A program made the position numbers and the translations under genes. A stretch of DNA of 64,000 bases from Lyngbya sp. CCAP 1446/10 (lineage in GTDB: Bacteria; Cyanobacteriota; Cyanobacteriia; Cyanobacteriales; Microcoleaceae), in NCBI RefSeq assembly GCF_026130175.1, contig NZ_JAIGNI010000018.1, forward strand, positions 19,680 to 83,679. Reading direction: 5' to 3'. Under the pieces are notes generated by a model. That model did not search any database, was not told where the DNA came from, and was given only the letters and a program-made list of their open reading frames with translations. Positions within the stretch are counted from its first letter, which is position 1; the number at the start of each line of letters is the position of its first letter. Of this stretch, positions 18,256 to 27,716 are shown one piece after another.

Positions 18256-18426
18256 AGGGATTTGTTGGCTAGTCAGTCTTTTTTATTTTAGGGCTAAATG
18301 GGGGTTTTTGGCCCCAAGTTTGGGGAAAGTTGGATTTTTGGGGTTTGAACCGCACATTAACGCGGATTAACGCTGATTGGTTTGGATGTTTTGTTATCTT
18401 ATTTAAACAGTCGATCGCTTTTGCCG

Positions 18427-18846
18427 TTAGACAGGCTGCGATCGCGCTTCGAGAAACAAGCTAATATCGACTCTGAAAAACTCGGCGAGTTTTCGGGCTT
18501 CATCTCTTTCGATAGCCCTTCGATCGAGCATAATTTCCTCAACCGCTTTTTCCGTTCCCAAAAGGGGAATTAAGTCAGATTTATCTAAATCTCTCGCATC
18601 CATTAAATGTTGCAACATTGAAGCTGAATCCCCTGCGGTAATCGGATAATTTTCCGATTCAAATTTTTCGATGAGTGTGATCAAAAGCTCCAGAAATAGC
18701 TCTTCCTCCAGCGATCGCCCGGGGCGGTGTTCCAGTTCGCTAGCGAGAGCGATCGCGGCCTCGTTTTCTGCTTCATTTGCGATCGGTTTTGGTTGATATT
18801 TAACCAGTAAATCTGTATAATATTTGACATCAAAACTACGGATCAT
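18427..18846 (-). CDS. higA: HigA-type antitoxin (XRE family)
   Basis: The protein has 139 residues from ATG 18846. A GAGTGGAAAA stretch lies just before this start, and it overlaps the last 11 bases of the toxin gene. ATGs at 18858 and 18867 are alternatives. The N-terminal part has helical YYTDLLVKYQPKPIANEAE. The C-terminal half is a helix-turn-helix: LQHLMDARDLDKSDLIPLLG, then LDRRAIERDEARKLAEFF, the HigA DNA-binding domain. It should neutralise the HigB toxin encoded directly upstream and repress the operon. Confidence 0.85.
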   Translation of the reverse strand: MIRSFDVKYYTDLLVKYQPKPIANEAENEAAIALASELEHRPGRSLEEELFLELLITLIEKFESENYPITAGDSASMLQHLMDARDLDKSDLIPLLGTEKAVEEIMLDRRAIERDEARKLAEFFRVDISLFLEARSQPV

Positions 18847-19129
18847 TTTTCCACTCATCCTTATCATACTCAGCGTGAGTCAAAACATATTTGATGTAGG
18901 TTCTTTGAGAAGCGTAAACTAGATCGACTATCAAGCGATATCGATTTCCCTTAATATTAAATACAGTAAAATTTCCAACTGCCTCAGCTTTTGGATAAGT
19001 TTGCTGAACATCAATTAAGTTCTGCCATTGGGCTTTACTTGACACTCTATACCAGTCATAAAGTGCGTCGCAGGAATCCGCATGGCTTGCACAGAAATCT
19101 CGCAGAATTTTTCGGCTAATAACACGCAT
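18836..19129 (-). CDS. higB: HigB-type toxin (mRNA interferase family)
   Basis: The 97-residue protein matches the HigB family. It begins MRVISRKILRDFCASHADS, has a central DWYRVSSKAQWQNLIDV and NFTVFNIKGNRYRLIVDLVY, and ends YIKYVLTHAEYDKDEWKN. HigB toxins cleave translated mRNAs at the ribosome. Toxin-first order with a short overlap into the antitoxin is standard for higBA. All expected parts are present and it looks intact. Confidence 0.88.
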   Translation of the reverse strand: MRVISRKILRDFCASHADSCDALYDWYRVSSKAQWQNLIDVQQTYPKAEAVGNFTVFNIKGNRYRLIVDLVYASQRTYIKYVLTHAEYDKDEWKNDP

Positions 19130-19323
19130 TTTACCCTTTTTTTTGAATCTACACCAGATTTTTACGCACCGATCGCATTATAAACCTTTTTTAAGTGCGA
19201 TCGCAACATTGTTAGATAGTATTCCAGTTGATTGATATTTTTATTTTTAAACCGCTAATGTAGGCGCTTCGCCTTCCCGAATGGTACGCGGATTAACGCG
19301 CTTTGAGTTTGGATGTTTTGAAG

Positions 19324-20541
19324 TTATTTGATGTTAGTTTTTACATATTCTGCGATCGCCCGCTGAACACTAAACAACGTACAATCACCCTGTTGCACTT
19401 TGTCAATTAATAACCTCCGTCTCAAAGACTCCAAGGCTTTGAGGAATTCTGACGGCGATAATTCGAGATTCCTTGGCTTGTTTGAGATTTCCACTGTTGC
19501 GGTTTGATTTGCCAACCAGGACATCACCTGTGTTTCTGGTTCCGACAATCGTTTAAAATGTTGGTGCAATAAATATTCTAAATCTCCTAAAACTAGGCTA
19601 TCATAGGATAAGAAAGCCGAAATATTGCCATCAAATAAATCTTGAATTATTGTCGCTACTATATTTAACCACAATGGATTGCCTCGGTAAAGCTCAGTCA
19701 ATTCTGACCATTTTTCTGATTCAAGTAAACCTTTTTCTGTGAATATTTCTCGTGCTGATTCACCTAAACTATTTACTTGTAATGTTTGACAATTTTTCTC
19801 ACAGCCTTCTAATGCTGCAATTTCTCTGGGTTTTTCCCAACTGAGCAAAATTAAGCAACTGTTGTGAGATGATTCTGCTATTTGTTTGAAGAAAGTGCCA
19901 TAATTTTCATAGCTTGGTTTGTAGTTTCCGGCTAGTTGTTGGCTGCTGAAGATTGTTTGGACATCATCGAGTACGATCAGACAGCGGCGCGATCGCAAGT
20001 ATTCGATAATTGATGGTAACTCGGTTTGTGACCCATCGCCCAAGAATTTGATTAAGTCGGTTTCCAGTGCACTCAGCGGTGGAGAGTTGCGGAGGCTGCG
20101 CCAGATGATGCAGTCGAATTGGTGTTGAATTTGTTGGATTAGTTGGAGGGCGATCGCACTTTTGCCACTTCCAGCTAATCCTAAGATGGTGATGAGACGG
20201 GTGCGATCGGCTAACACCCAGTTTTCGAGGGTGGTGAGTTGGGATGTGCGATCGTAAAACGTGAGGATTTCCGGTGCGTCGCCTAAGTCGATGCGGGGCT
20301 GTTTTGTTGTTGGTTGCGGGTTTGGGGGAGTTGCGGGCGATTCCCTAGATTCACGGGCTTTCTTAGAACAAATATTAAGGTTATTATTAACTGTTACATT
20401 CTCACCAAGTTTTATATTATCGCCAACTACAGCTAATTGATAGTTATAAAAATTTCCATTTTCTAATATTGGTTTCAAACTAGCTTTAGTAATCTTTTCT
20501 CCCAATCCTTCAGAAAGTATTTTCCAGAGTAAAGCTCTCAA
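19324..20541 (-). CDS. NB-ARC/STAND NTPase, probably 5'-truncated
   Basis: The frame has 405 residues. The NTPase core shows a Walker A (ILGLAGSGKSAIALQ), Walker B (RCLIVLDDVQTIF) and a sensor region with CLILLSWEKPREI. A winged-helix region near the C-terminus (FKRLSEPETQVMSWLANQ) and ending LFSVQRAIAEYVKT follow. The N-terminus reads ALLWKILSEGLGEKITKASL. In related cyanobacterial NB-ARC proteins this segment is preceded by about 60 residues of helical domain, as I recall. Here the only start is a TTG at 20541, and the frame continues upstream directly into a dispersed repeat with no ATG. WD40 or other C-terminal sensor repeats are absent. It is probably a remnant or a re-started short form of a signalling/defence STAND protein. 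Confidence 0.7.
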   Translation of the reverse strand: MRALLWKILSEGLGEKITKASLKPILENGNFYNYQLAVVGDNIKLGENVTVNNNLNICSKKARESRESPATPPNPQPTTKQPRIDLGDAPEILTFYDRTSQLTTLENWVLADRTRLITILGLAGSGKSAIALQLIQQIQHQFDCIIWRSLRNSPPLSALETDLIKFLGDGSQTELPSIIEYLRSRRCLIVLDDVQTIFSSQQLAGNYKPSYENYGTFFKQIAESSHNSCLILLSWEKPREIAALEGCEKNCQTLQVNSLGESAREIFTEKGLLESEKWSELTELYRGNPLWLNIVATIIQDLFDGNISAFLSYDSLVLGDLEYLLHQHFKRLSEPETQVMSWLANQTATVEISNKPRNLELSPSEFLKALESLRRRLLIDKVQQGDCTLFSVQRAIAEYVKTNIK

Positions 20542-20585
20542 AGTCCCCCTTGTTAAGGGGGCTTTAGGGGGATCTCCGGGGACTA
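20541..20585. repeat. AAGTCCCCC...GGGGGATCTCCGG palindromic repeat at a gene junction
   Basis: The sequence runs AAGTCCCCCTTGTTAAGGGG, then GCTTTAGGGGGATCTCCGGG. It matches the interior of the elements at 4073-4207 and 37811-37995. It supplies the last codons and stop of the DUF2283 gene and the first possible start of the NB-ARC gene. Confidence 0.8.
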
Positions 20586-20863
20586 AATAGTGTTAACAAT
20601 CGCCTATTGCTTTCTAGTTCACACTTCATCAAAAGAGCCAGTTGATGAATGACACCAACCGAAGCATCTTCGACAATAATTTCTTTTAGTTGTTCCCCCA
20701 AAAGTAGCGAAGCATCAAGAATTTCTAGTCCAGCCAGTTGACCGTCAGGACTATAATCAGCAATAATGTCTTCACTCAATTCTCGATTTTCCGCTGTTCC
20801 AGGTGCTAATGGCAGTAACTTAATGTAGAGAGCATCTACTTCTCGATCGTATAGTATTCTCAT
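20564..20863 (-). CDS. DUF2283 family protein
   Basis: The 99-residue protein begins MRILYDREVDALYIKLLP and continues ENRELSEDIIADYSPDGQLA and GLEILDAS, the conserved DUF2283 pattern. The family is small and uncharacterised, often next to toxin-antitoxin or mobile genes. The C-terminus (LFSPRRSP) is encoded by the dispersed repeat, so the native tail has probably been replaced. Confidence 0.8.
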   Translation of the reverse strand: MRILYDREVDALYIKLLPLAPGTAENRELSEDIIADYSPDGQLAGLEILDASLLLGEQLKEIIVEDASVGVIHQLALLMKCELESNRRLLTLFSPRRSP

Positions 20864-20885
20864 GTTTTGAATCCTTTTAATTAGA

Positions 20886-20908
20886 GTAATAGACGTTGAC
20901 TATTACTA
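20886..20908. promoter_or_regulatory. Inverted repeat upstream of the DUF2283 gene
   Basis: AGTAATAG (20886-20893) and CTATTACT (20901-20908) form a perfect 8-bp inverted repeat with a 7-base spacer, about 25 bp ahead of the ATG. This is the size and place of an operator. No regulator can be named. Confidence 0.3.
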
Positions 20909-21032
20909 CTACAATTCTTTCCTGTGCTTCTGTGAAAATTGGCTTAACAGCTTTGTAAACGTAAAACTGTTGATTAACGGGAGATTGATTGTTAAAATCC
21001 AATTGAGCGCGGGCTGAAAACTTACCTTGAGT

Positions 21033-22541
21033 TTACGACTTTTGCAATTGACCAATCAAATCTAATGCTTTCTGAGCATCTGCGGCCATCCCTTGAGCGC
21101 GAAATAAACGGGCGGCTTGCTGCAAATCTGCGATCGCCCCTGGCCGATCTCCCATTCTCACCAACGTAATGCCTCGATTAGCATAAGCCTTAGCATAACT
21201 GGGATTGAGTTGAATTGCTTGGGTGTAATCAGCTAAGGCAGAGCGATCGTTATTGATGCGAAAAAGTGCTAATCCTCGGTTAAAATAAGTGTTAGCGCGA
21301 CCGGGATTTATTTGCAGCGCTTGATTGAAATCGTCGATCGCCCCTTTTTGATCGCCCAAGTCAGAAAGCGCTACGCCTCGGTTGTTGTAAGCCGCCGCAA
21401 AGTTTCGATCCTGACGGATGACTTGAGTATAATCGGCGATCGCCCCCGGTTGATCGCCCATCGCCGACAAAACCAGTCCCCGATTGTAGTACGCATCGAG
21501 ATAACTGCCATTTAGGGCGATCGCCTTGCTATAATCAGCGAGACTTTTGGGAATTTCTCTCAAGTCAAAATACGCCAGTCCCCGATAGAAATAAGCTTCT
21601 ACATAATCCGATTGAGTTTGAATCGCTTTCGTAAAATCGGCCACAGCCCCCGGCGCATCTCCCTTATCAAACCGAGTTAAACCCCGAACATAATAAGTTT
21701 TAGCATCTTGGGGATTGTTCAGTTTCAGAGGTACATTAGCTGTGGGAGAGGTATTTATCAAAAGTGCCGATCGATTCAACCCAGCTTCCGATAATTTAGC
21801 GATAAAAGTGTTAATAGGAATCGCTGAATTAAATCCTGTTTTAGTAATTGCTTTATTACCTATGAGGAATTTTTTGTCCGTATCTGTGACATCATCTAAA
21901 TCCTGATCGCCCTGTCCGTGAATCCCAACTACGCGCCCTTCTACATCAAATACCGGCCCCCCACTCATTCCCCCTTTGGTGACAGCGTTGTAGCGCAAAG
22001 TATAACCTTGTGGATGATTCGGGAGACGGCTGGTAACAAAGCCCGGTGAAAATTCAAAATTGCGATTGGTTCCGTACTTTTGTTCCAACATATTACCTGG
22101 ATAGCCAAATACAAAAATTCCTGTACCAATTGCCGCTTGTTCGGAATCGCCTAAAGTTACAACAGGATAAGATTCTGCACTGTTAAATGTTACGACTGCT
22201 AAATCTGGAGCATTCTGGCCTTTCTGCAATAGTACACTTCTGGTTACTTGATAGTCTTTTCCAGCAGATGTGCGAATTGTATAAGTATCCTTAATATTAG
22301 CAACAACATGGTTAGATGTCAAAACTGTGTAAGTTGTGCCTTGTTTGGCAATAATAAATCCAGACCCGCCACCATGAAGTGTTGCATTAATTTGAACGGT
22401 GACAGATTCAGCTATTTTGGCAATTTCTGGCGAAGACATAGCGAAAATCGGTGCAGGCGCAAACATGACTATTCCTGCTACCGTTACTGTTCCTGCTAGG
22501 ATGCTGGCGAGGGAATCAAACCGCGAATAACTCCTATTCAT
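21033..22541 (-). CDS. Trypsin-like serine protease with C-terminal TPR repeats
   Basis: The protein has 502 residues. A signal peptide-like N-terminus (ILAGTVTVAGIVMFAPAPIFA) suggests export. The S1-type protease domain has His78 in LTSNHVV, Asp113 in DLAVVTF and Ser193 in GGMSGGPVF, so the catalytic triad is complete. After a linker, residues 280-500 hold about six TPRs, each close to A.AYYNRGL....GD..GAIADY. Protease-TPR architectures are common in filamentous cyanobacteria; substrates are unknown. The TPRs probably bind partner proteins in the periplasm. Confidence 0.88.
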   Translation of the reverse strand: MNRSYSRFDSLASILAGTVTVAGIVMFAPAPIFAMSSPEIAKIAESVTVQINATLHGGGSGFIIAKQGTTYTVLTSNHVVANIKDTYTIRTSAGKDYQVTRSVLLQKGQNAPDLAVVTFNSAESYPVVTLGDSEQAAIGTGIFVFGYPGNMLEQKYGTNRNFEFSPGFVTSRLPNHPQGYTLRYNAVTKGGMSGGPVFDVEGRVVGIHGQGDQDLDDVTDTDKKFLIGNKAITKTGFNSAIPINTFIAKLSEAGLNRSALLINTSPTANVPLKLNNPQDAKTYYVRGLTRFDKGDAPGAVADFTKAIQTQSDYVEAYFYRGLAYFDLREIPKSLADYSKAIALNGSYLDAYYNRGLVLSAMGDQPGAIADYTQVIRQDRNFAAAYNNRGVALSDLGDQKGAIDDFNQALQINPGRANTYFNRGLALFRINNDRSALADYTQAIQLNPSYAKAYANRGITLVRMGDRPGAIADLQQAARLFRAQGMAADAQKALDLIGQLQKS

Positions 22542-22731
22542 AGGTAATTGCTGAAGAGTGAGATTTTTTATACTGCCAATAGTATAGGGGAAAATGAAAT
22601 GTCCGCAGGCTAGAAACGGTGGAGGTTTTTAGGTGATTTCGATTGTTATGACAATTCGTACAATTCGTACATTTTTGGCATTTCCGGCATTTCTGGCATA
22701 AGTGCGCCCTTCACTCACATCCTGCAAAATA

Positions 22732-23337
22732 TTAGCAACCTCGAACAGCATTCCGAAACAGTTTCAAAGCTTCTTTTTCCTCCGACATTTGCAAACACTG
22801 ACTCAGCAATTCTATATCTAAATCCGGCAACAACATACTCCGAGAAACTAACTCATAACCCTCCGATTTCAGTTGGTAAAGCGAAAATACTCCATTTTCC
22901 CAAAACCAAACTTCCGCAATGTTAAATCGCCGATAATATTCCAGCTTATTGATAGTTCCGCTGGTAAAAACAACTTCGATCGCCAAATCTGGCGTTTCCC
23001 GCTGCCGCCTATCTTCGCCAAAGTAATAAGATAAATCTGGTTCCTTACTGCTGCCTTTTGTTTCCCCTTGGAGTGTGGCGCTACCCGTCGGTCTAAAACT
23101 AATATCTCTTTCTAAAAAAAACTGACCTAGCAGTAATGCCAGCAGGCATTTAATGGTTTCATGAGCTGGCGAAAGTGTCATAATCTCTACATATCCGTCC
23201 AGGTAAGACAAGCGAACACTGCGAGTATACTCTAGCAAGGAATCTAGAGCTTTAAACTGCTCCCAAGTCATCGACAGTGGCAAAAATAACCGCTGTTCTG
23301 GGAGTGCAGTTAATGGAGGGTGAATTTTAGCGATCAT
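22732..23337 (-). CDS. Uma2 family (DUF820) nuclease-like protein
   Basis: The 201-residue protein has the PD-(D/E)XK-like DUF820 fold: SMTWEQFKALDSLL near the start, TGSATLQGETKGSSKEPDLS, then RQRETPDLAIEVVFTSGTIN and KLEYYRRFNIAEVWFWENG. The acidic residues in EPDLSYYF and PDLAIEVV are the expected metal ligands. Cyanobacteria carry dozens of Uma2 genes of unknown role, probably spread with mobile DNA. Confidence 0.9.
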   Translation of the reverse strand: MIAKIHPPLTALPEQRLFLPLSMTWEQFKALDSLLEYTRSVRLSYLDGYVEIMTLSPAHETIKCLLALLLGQFFLERDISFRPTGSATLQGETKGSSKEPDLSYYFGEDRRQRETPDLAIEVVFTSGTINKLEYYRRFNIAEVWFWENGVFSLYQLKSEGYELVSRSMLLPDLDIELLSQCLQMSEEKEALKLFRNAVRGC

Positions 23338-23431
23338 TTATATTTCCCCCTAATTTTAGTTGCTACTTCTAGATTAGCATGAAAAACGGCTAAAGGAATA
23401 TTTCAATACATTAGCTCATCCTCAATATCTA

Positions 23432-23459
23432 TAGGGACACGGCACTGCCATGTCCCCTA
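23432..23459. repeat. TAGGGACACGGCA...TGCCATGTCCCCTA palindromic repeat
   Basis: A 28-bp imperfect palindrome in the 161-bp gap between the Uma2 and RTX genes. It could form a hairpin. Similar GGCATTGCC-type arms flank the repeat at 37770-38020. Confidence 0.7.
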
Positions 23460-23498
23460 CGCGGAACTAGCCCGCCCATCAAATCCGCCTACAAAAAA

Positions 23499-24278
23499 TT
23501 AAGCTAAAAACTGGAATTGAGTACCGTTAATTGCCAAAGCAAACGGACTTGCTTGCTCAAAGGAACCTAGAAGCTCAAAGTTATTCGTGTTTAAAACTAT
23601 CCCCAAAATTTGTCCGTTTCTTCCGTTAAAAACTACCATGTCGTCGATAATTCCGTCGTTGTCGTAAGCGATCAGATTGTCGTCTGTGAAGAGGAGGTCT
23701 AATTCTGTTAAACCGTCTGTCAAACCGATACGATCGCCTTCGTCAAATTTAAAATCGGTAATGACATCGGCTCCATTGACTCCAAATTGTTCGTTGCTTC
23801 TAAGCACAAATATGTCAGCACCAGGGCCTCCCGTCAGCACGTCAATTCCCCGATCGCCCACCAAGAAATCGTTGCCGTCATTGCCGTCTAAATCGTCGTC
23901 TCCTTGCCCTCCCCGCAGGACATCGTTTCCAGACCCTCCAAACATAACGTCGTTTCCCGCGTCGCCCCTAACTAAATCGTTGCCATCATTTCCATCCAGG
24001 CGATCGTTCTCTTTGCCGCCGTAAATGATATCATTTCCCTCGCCACCACCAATAACATCATCCCCATTATTTCCTAACAGCCGTTCGTTAGAATCCGACG
24101 AACCTGCTATCGTATCGTTGCCGTCCAAACCCCAAACTCCCCAGGGAAAAGACGATAAATTTCCCTCTTCTACGTCAATCTCATCTGGTGTAGCGAATCC
24201 CAAAAAACGTGGGCCACCGCCAGCAAATACAGGAAATCCAGTCAAATCACCGATGAGATTGTTAATCGTCAAAGCCAT
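23499..24278 (-). CDS. RTX (hemolysin-type calcium-binding repeat) protein
   Basis: The 259-residue protein carries about nine GGxGxDxUx nonapeptides in the middle, such as GDDVIGGGEGNDIIYGG, GNDVMFGGSGNDVLRGG and GIDVLTGGPGADIFVL. They form a calcium-binding beta-roll. The final FVLRSNEQFGVNGADVITDF is the typical end-cap. There is no enzymatic domain, so it may be a secreted surface or adhesin-like protein exported by a type I system. No transporter gene is adjacent. Confidence 0.88.
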   Translation of the reverse strand: MALTINNLIGDLTGFPVFAGGGPRFLGFATPDEIDVEEGNLSSFPWGVWGLDGNDTIAGSSDSNERLLGNNGDDVIGGGEGNDIIYGGKENDRLDGNDGNDLVRGDAGNDVMFGGSGNDVLRGGQGDDDLDGNDGNDFLVGDRGIDVLTGGPGADIFVLRSNEQFGVNGADVITDFKFDEGDRIGLTDGLTELDLLFTDDNLIAYDNDGIIDDMVVFNGRNGQILGIVLNTNNFELLGSFEQASPFALAINGTQFQFLA

Positions 24279-24758
24279 AATTATGTCCTTGCAAAAATGG
24301 TAATATTTACATTATATATTTTAATTAAATCATTGACAAATAGCAAGGCTATTTTATTTTGCCTTCCTTCGTTCAGCTCAATAATTGATTGCAATTTGCC
24401 AATTATCAATTACTAATTACAATTTTAAATTGCCCAGGCTGTGCCTCGTTCAACCCAAAGCTGCTATTTTGCCGTGGAGTCAAATAGCATTAGTCGCTGA
24501 CACTATCCGCTACGACTCACCGCCTATAATGGGTGTGACCCGTCATCTCGCAAACACGTTAATATCACCTATAACGTCGAGACTCAGAGGTTGTTTGTCA
24601 AGCAATGTAAAAGTTTAGGGAGCGATCGTCCGAGAATACGCCCAGTTTCCGAGACCCATACACAAACTTTACAAACAGGATCTGAGTTCTTTACATTCGC
24701 TCTAAATCGCCGTTCGCCCATTTTGTAACAAAATCCACTGCTTTCAGGTGTTTTGCTT
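24279..24758. other. 480-bp divergent intergenic region
   Basis: It separates the RTX gene (minus) from the GAF protein gene (plus) and should hold both promoters. It is AT-rich near the RTX start. I saw no RNA gene, tandem repeat or persuasive small frame. Confidence 0.4.
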
Positions 24759-27146
24759 ATGTCTACTCCTAAATCGTCTTCCCATCAAAACAACACCAAC
24801 TCCGTAAAATCACTGCCAACCGAAAGTATCATTGCAACAGAAGAAGAGAGTGACAATCTGCCAAGCGAACCAAGCGTCGATCAGCTATTGGAAGCTTTGA
24901 CGGCTCAAGTACCCAGTCAATCTGCTGAAATTGAACGCTTGAAAACGTGGAAACAAGATTTAGAGCGACTGTTTCAATTTCTCGGCGATCGTCGCGTTTT
25001 AATCGCAGTCATGGAACCGGGAACTTTTGCCATGCGTTACGCTAACGCGGCATTTTGCCGCTTGGCCGGTTGGGAGGGAACCCCTTTGGTCACTCAATCT
25101 AATAACGGTTGGTTTACAGAAACTGGGCTCAGTCTGCTGGAATTGTTCGAGGATTGCGATGCCAAAATAGCAGAACAATTGTACCGCCGTCACCTTTTGT
25201 ACTGGGTATTTAAGCGGTTTTATCAAATTGATCTCGACGGTTTGCGTGTACTAGATGAACCTGTTACGGCGAGTATGAAAAATACTCAACACCGCGAACG
25301 CAAATTTATTGAATTTTGGCTGGGTTCGGAACAGTTGAAAATTACTAGAATTGACTCAAAAATTGATGAATTTACGGATCTTCCCTTAAATTTAATGCCT
25401 GTGGCGGAACGGGAAGCTTGGCTGATGCAGCCGAATCAACTGGCAAATTTAGCCGATCGACTAAATTTGGATAATTACCGCGTCGAAGGTTTGCTGCTGC
25501 TAGAAGGTTTTGATGTCAGCGTACAGGAGCAAATTCGGCGGCTGACTCAGTTATTGATCGATTGCAATTCGATGCTGCGGCCAGATAAATTTGAGAGAAT
25601 CGATCGCTGTTTGCGATCGCTCTTTAATGCTGACGGCACTTTGCTGCTGCGCCCCGACGGCGAACACGTACAGCTATTAGTTTCCAAAGACGGCCAACAT
25701 TTGCAGCCGATTATTTATTCAATGGAATCCCTAGAAGCTTCTCACTTTTTTAAGGCTACCGCAGCCAATCAAGTTTGGAACGTCCCAGACTTGCGCCGGG
25801 AATGCCGCACCGAGTGCGATCGAACTTTGCGCAAAATGGGGACTCAATCGATGCTGTTAGTACCCCTTGTGGTCAAATCTGTCACTCGCGAGGGCTCCGG
25901 GCTGCGGATTTTGGGGGTAGTTGGGCTGTTGTGCGATCAGGCAAACCACTTCAACGGCATTGACGCTCAACACGCCCAAGAACTCATTCCCGCCTTCATT
26001 GCAGCACTGCGACAAGCAATTCAGCAGCGATTTACCCACATTCACAACATTCATCCCGCAGTCGAGTGGCGGTTCGCCCAAGAAGCAGAAAGGCGCAGTT
26101 GGGGACTGCCCCAAGAGACGATCGTATTTGCAGACGTTCATCCGTTGTACGGAATTTCCGACATTCGCGGTTCTAGCGACGAAAGAAACCGAGCCATTCA
26201 AACAGATTTGCTCGAACAATTCCGCTTAGGTTTAGCCATAGCCGATGCCGTTTGCCAAACACAAACTACCCATCTAGGCGAGCAACTACGGCTCGACTTG
26301 CTCGACTACATTGAGCATTTAAAAGAAAAAGTAACAGTCGATATGGAGGTGCGAGCAGCCGAATATTTAAACGAGCGTTTAGAAGTGTATTTTGACTATT
26401 TTGTGCAGTGCGGATCCACGGTTCAGGCAGCAGTTGAAGCTTACCAAGCCGCCTGCGAAAACGAACATAACTGCGTTTATGGCGATCGTACCCGCTACGA
26501 TCAAATGCTGAACCTAATCAGCACCAAACTCCAAGAAACCTGGGCCCGCTGGCAAGAGCGAATGCAGCAAATTCTCCCCCATTACTGCGACATCGAATGC
26601 ACCGACGGCATGGATCACATGATTTATGTCGGGAAATCTATTGACGGCAAATTCAGCCAATTTCACTTGCACAGTTTGCGGTACGAACAACTGCGAGCAA
26701 TTTGCGACTGTGCCCGCACAGTGTTTCGCCTGCAAGCCGAGTCTCAAATCAACATGGAACTTGCACATTTAGTATTAGTGCAGAATACCACGATCGACAT
26801 TTTTCACAACGAAAATACTGAAAAAATGTTCGATGTCAAAGGCACTCGCGATATTCGATATGAACTCGTCAAAAAGCGGATCGAAAAAGCCGTTGACAAA
26901 GATGCACAAGAGCGAATTACCCAATCAGGAATGCTAACTATAGTTTATTCAACCGAAGACGAATGGGAAGAGTATCAACAATACTTGCGCTACTTGTCTC
27001 GCGAAGGTTGGGTAGAAGCCAAAGTGCAAACTGGTATGGTAGAATCACTGCAAGGAGTTAGTGGTTTGAAATTCGCCCGCGTTGGTATTTTGCCCGACAC
27101 AAAAGCTCTTGCGGAATATCGCGAAGTTACGGTTGTTACCGATTGA
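24759..27146 (+). CDS. Large GAF-domain protein of unknown function
   Basis: The protein has 795 residues from ATG 24759 (a TTG two codons upstream is less likely). After a low-complexity N-terminus and a coiled-coil-like SAEIERLKTWKQDLERLF, a PAS-like segment (AVMEPGTFAMRYANAAFCRL) appears near residue 90. A GAF-like segment with FNADGTLLLRPDGEHVQLLV and LLVPLVVKSVTREG lies at about 290-420. A distinctive stretch, FADVHPLYGISDIRGSSDER, near residue 460, is followed by a helical region and a C-terminal part with YSTEDEWEEYQQYLRYLS. No output domain such as a kinase or cyclase is seen. It is probably a sensor or adaptor. I do not recognise a characterised homologue. Confidence 0.6.
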   Translation: MSTPKSSSHQNNTNSVKSLPTESIIATEEESDNLPSEPSVDQLLEALTAQVPSQSAEIERLKTWKQDLERLFQFLGDRRVLIAVMEPGTFAMRYANAAFCRLAGWEGTPLVTQSNNGWFTETGLSLLELFEDCDAKIAEQLYRRHLLYWVFKRFYQIDLDGLRVLDEPVTASMKNTQHRERKFIEFWLGSEQLKITRIDSKIDEFTDLPLNLMPVAEREAWLMQPNQLANLADRLNLDNYRVEGLLLLEGFDVSVQEQIRRLTQLLIDCNSMLRPDKFERIDRCLRSLFNADGTLLLRPDGEHVQLLVSKDGQHLQPIIYSMESLEASHFFKATAANQVWNVPDLRRECRTECDRTLRKMGTQSMLLVPLVVKSVTREGSGLRILGVVGLLCDQANHFNGIDAQHAQELIPAFIAALRQAIQQRFTHIHNIHPAVEWRFAQEAERRSWGLPQETIVFADVHPLYGISDIRGSSDERNRAIQTDLLEQFRLGLAIADAVCQTQTTHLGEQLRLDLLDYIEHLKEKVTVDMEVRAAEYLNERLEVYFDYFVQCGSTVQAAVEAYQAACENEHNCVYGDRTRYDQMLNLISTKLQETWARWQERMQQILPHYCDIECTDGMDHMIYVGKSIDGKFSQFHLHSLRYEQLRAICDCARTVFRLQAESQINMELAHLVLVQNTTIDIFHNENTEKMFDVKGTRDIRYELVKKRIEKAVDKDAQERITQSGMLTIVYSTEDEWEEYQQYLRYLSREGWVEAKVQTGMVESLQGVSGLKFARVGILPDTKALAEYREVTVVTD

Positions 27147-27716
27147 TAATCCGTCGTAAATTCCCGTTAATTGTAGGGTGCGCAATGCGCACCTTGCCAC
27201 TGACAATAACAAATAATACCCTGTTTTAATTTAGTATATCTGACCTGTGATTTTTGACTGCAAAATACAGGTTATCAATCACAAGACTCAAGATATAGCG
27301 GTTATCAAAAAAGTGAGGTATGCCCAATGCCCCATCCCTCCGCTTCGCTTCGCCCAATGCCCCATGCCCCATGCCGTTCGCGTACCTGCTCTTTCTGAGA
27401 AAGGCTATAAATCAGTGTTACTTTACTGAAAATTATATGCTCAATTTTTCCATAAAACTTATCTTAAGCTGATCGCAATACCAAAACGCTAGTTAAAGTT
27501 TGCTGTGCAACATGAGAGTAAAGTGCTTTAAAATGCAAATTTGATTTGAATATTTTGTGAAAGTCATATTTACCGCGAGTCTTCCCAGTCTTGAAATACA
27601 ACTAACTACCATAGTACAGCGCACAATTAGCTAACTTATTTGACTCACCACATACAAATTCTCAAATCGCTTTCAGGCTAGAATCGGGACTAATTAAGTT
27701 TTGCTGAAATCCGTAA
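27147..27716. other. 570-bp region with repeats, no gene
   Basis: GTAGGGTGCGCAATGCGCACC at 27174-27194 is a palindromic dispersed repeat. CCCTCCGCTTCGCTTCGCCC at 27336 also occurs at 37786 and, inverted and diverged, at 34263. ATGCCCC-type heptamers lie at 27321-27375. The remaining AT-rich part (27420-27716) may include the end of the IS200-like element. Confidence 0.55.

Noticed and set aside
17048..18370. Several long plus-strand frames opposite ffh
   Set aside because: They are antisense shadows of a well-supported gene; their Ser/Arg-rich composition is typical of such shadows.
23677..24303. Plus-strand Pro/Ser-rich frames opposite the RTX gene
   Set aside because: They are antisense to glycine/aspartate repeats, which give Pro/Ser-rich shadow translations.
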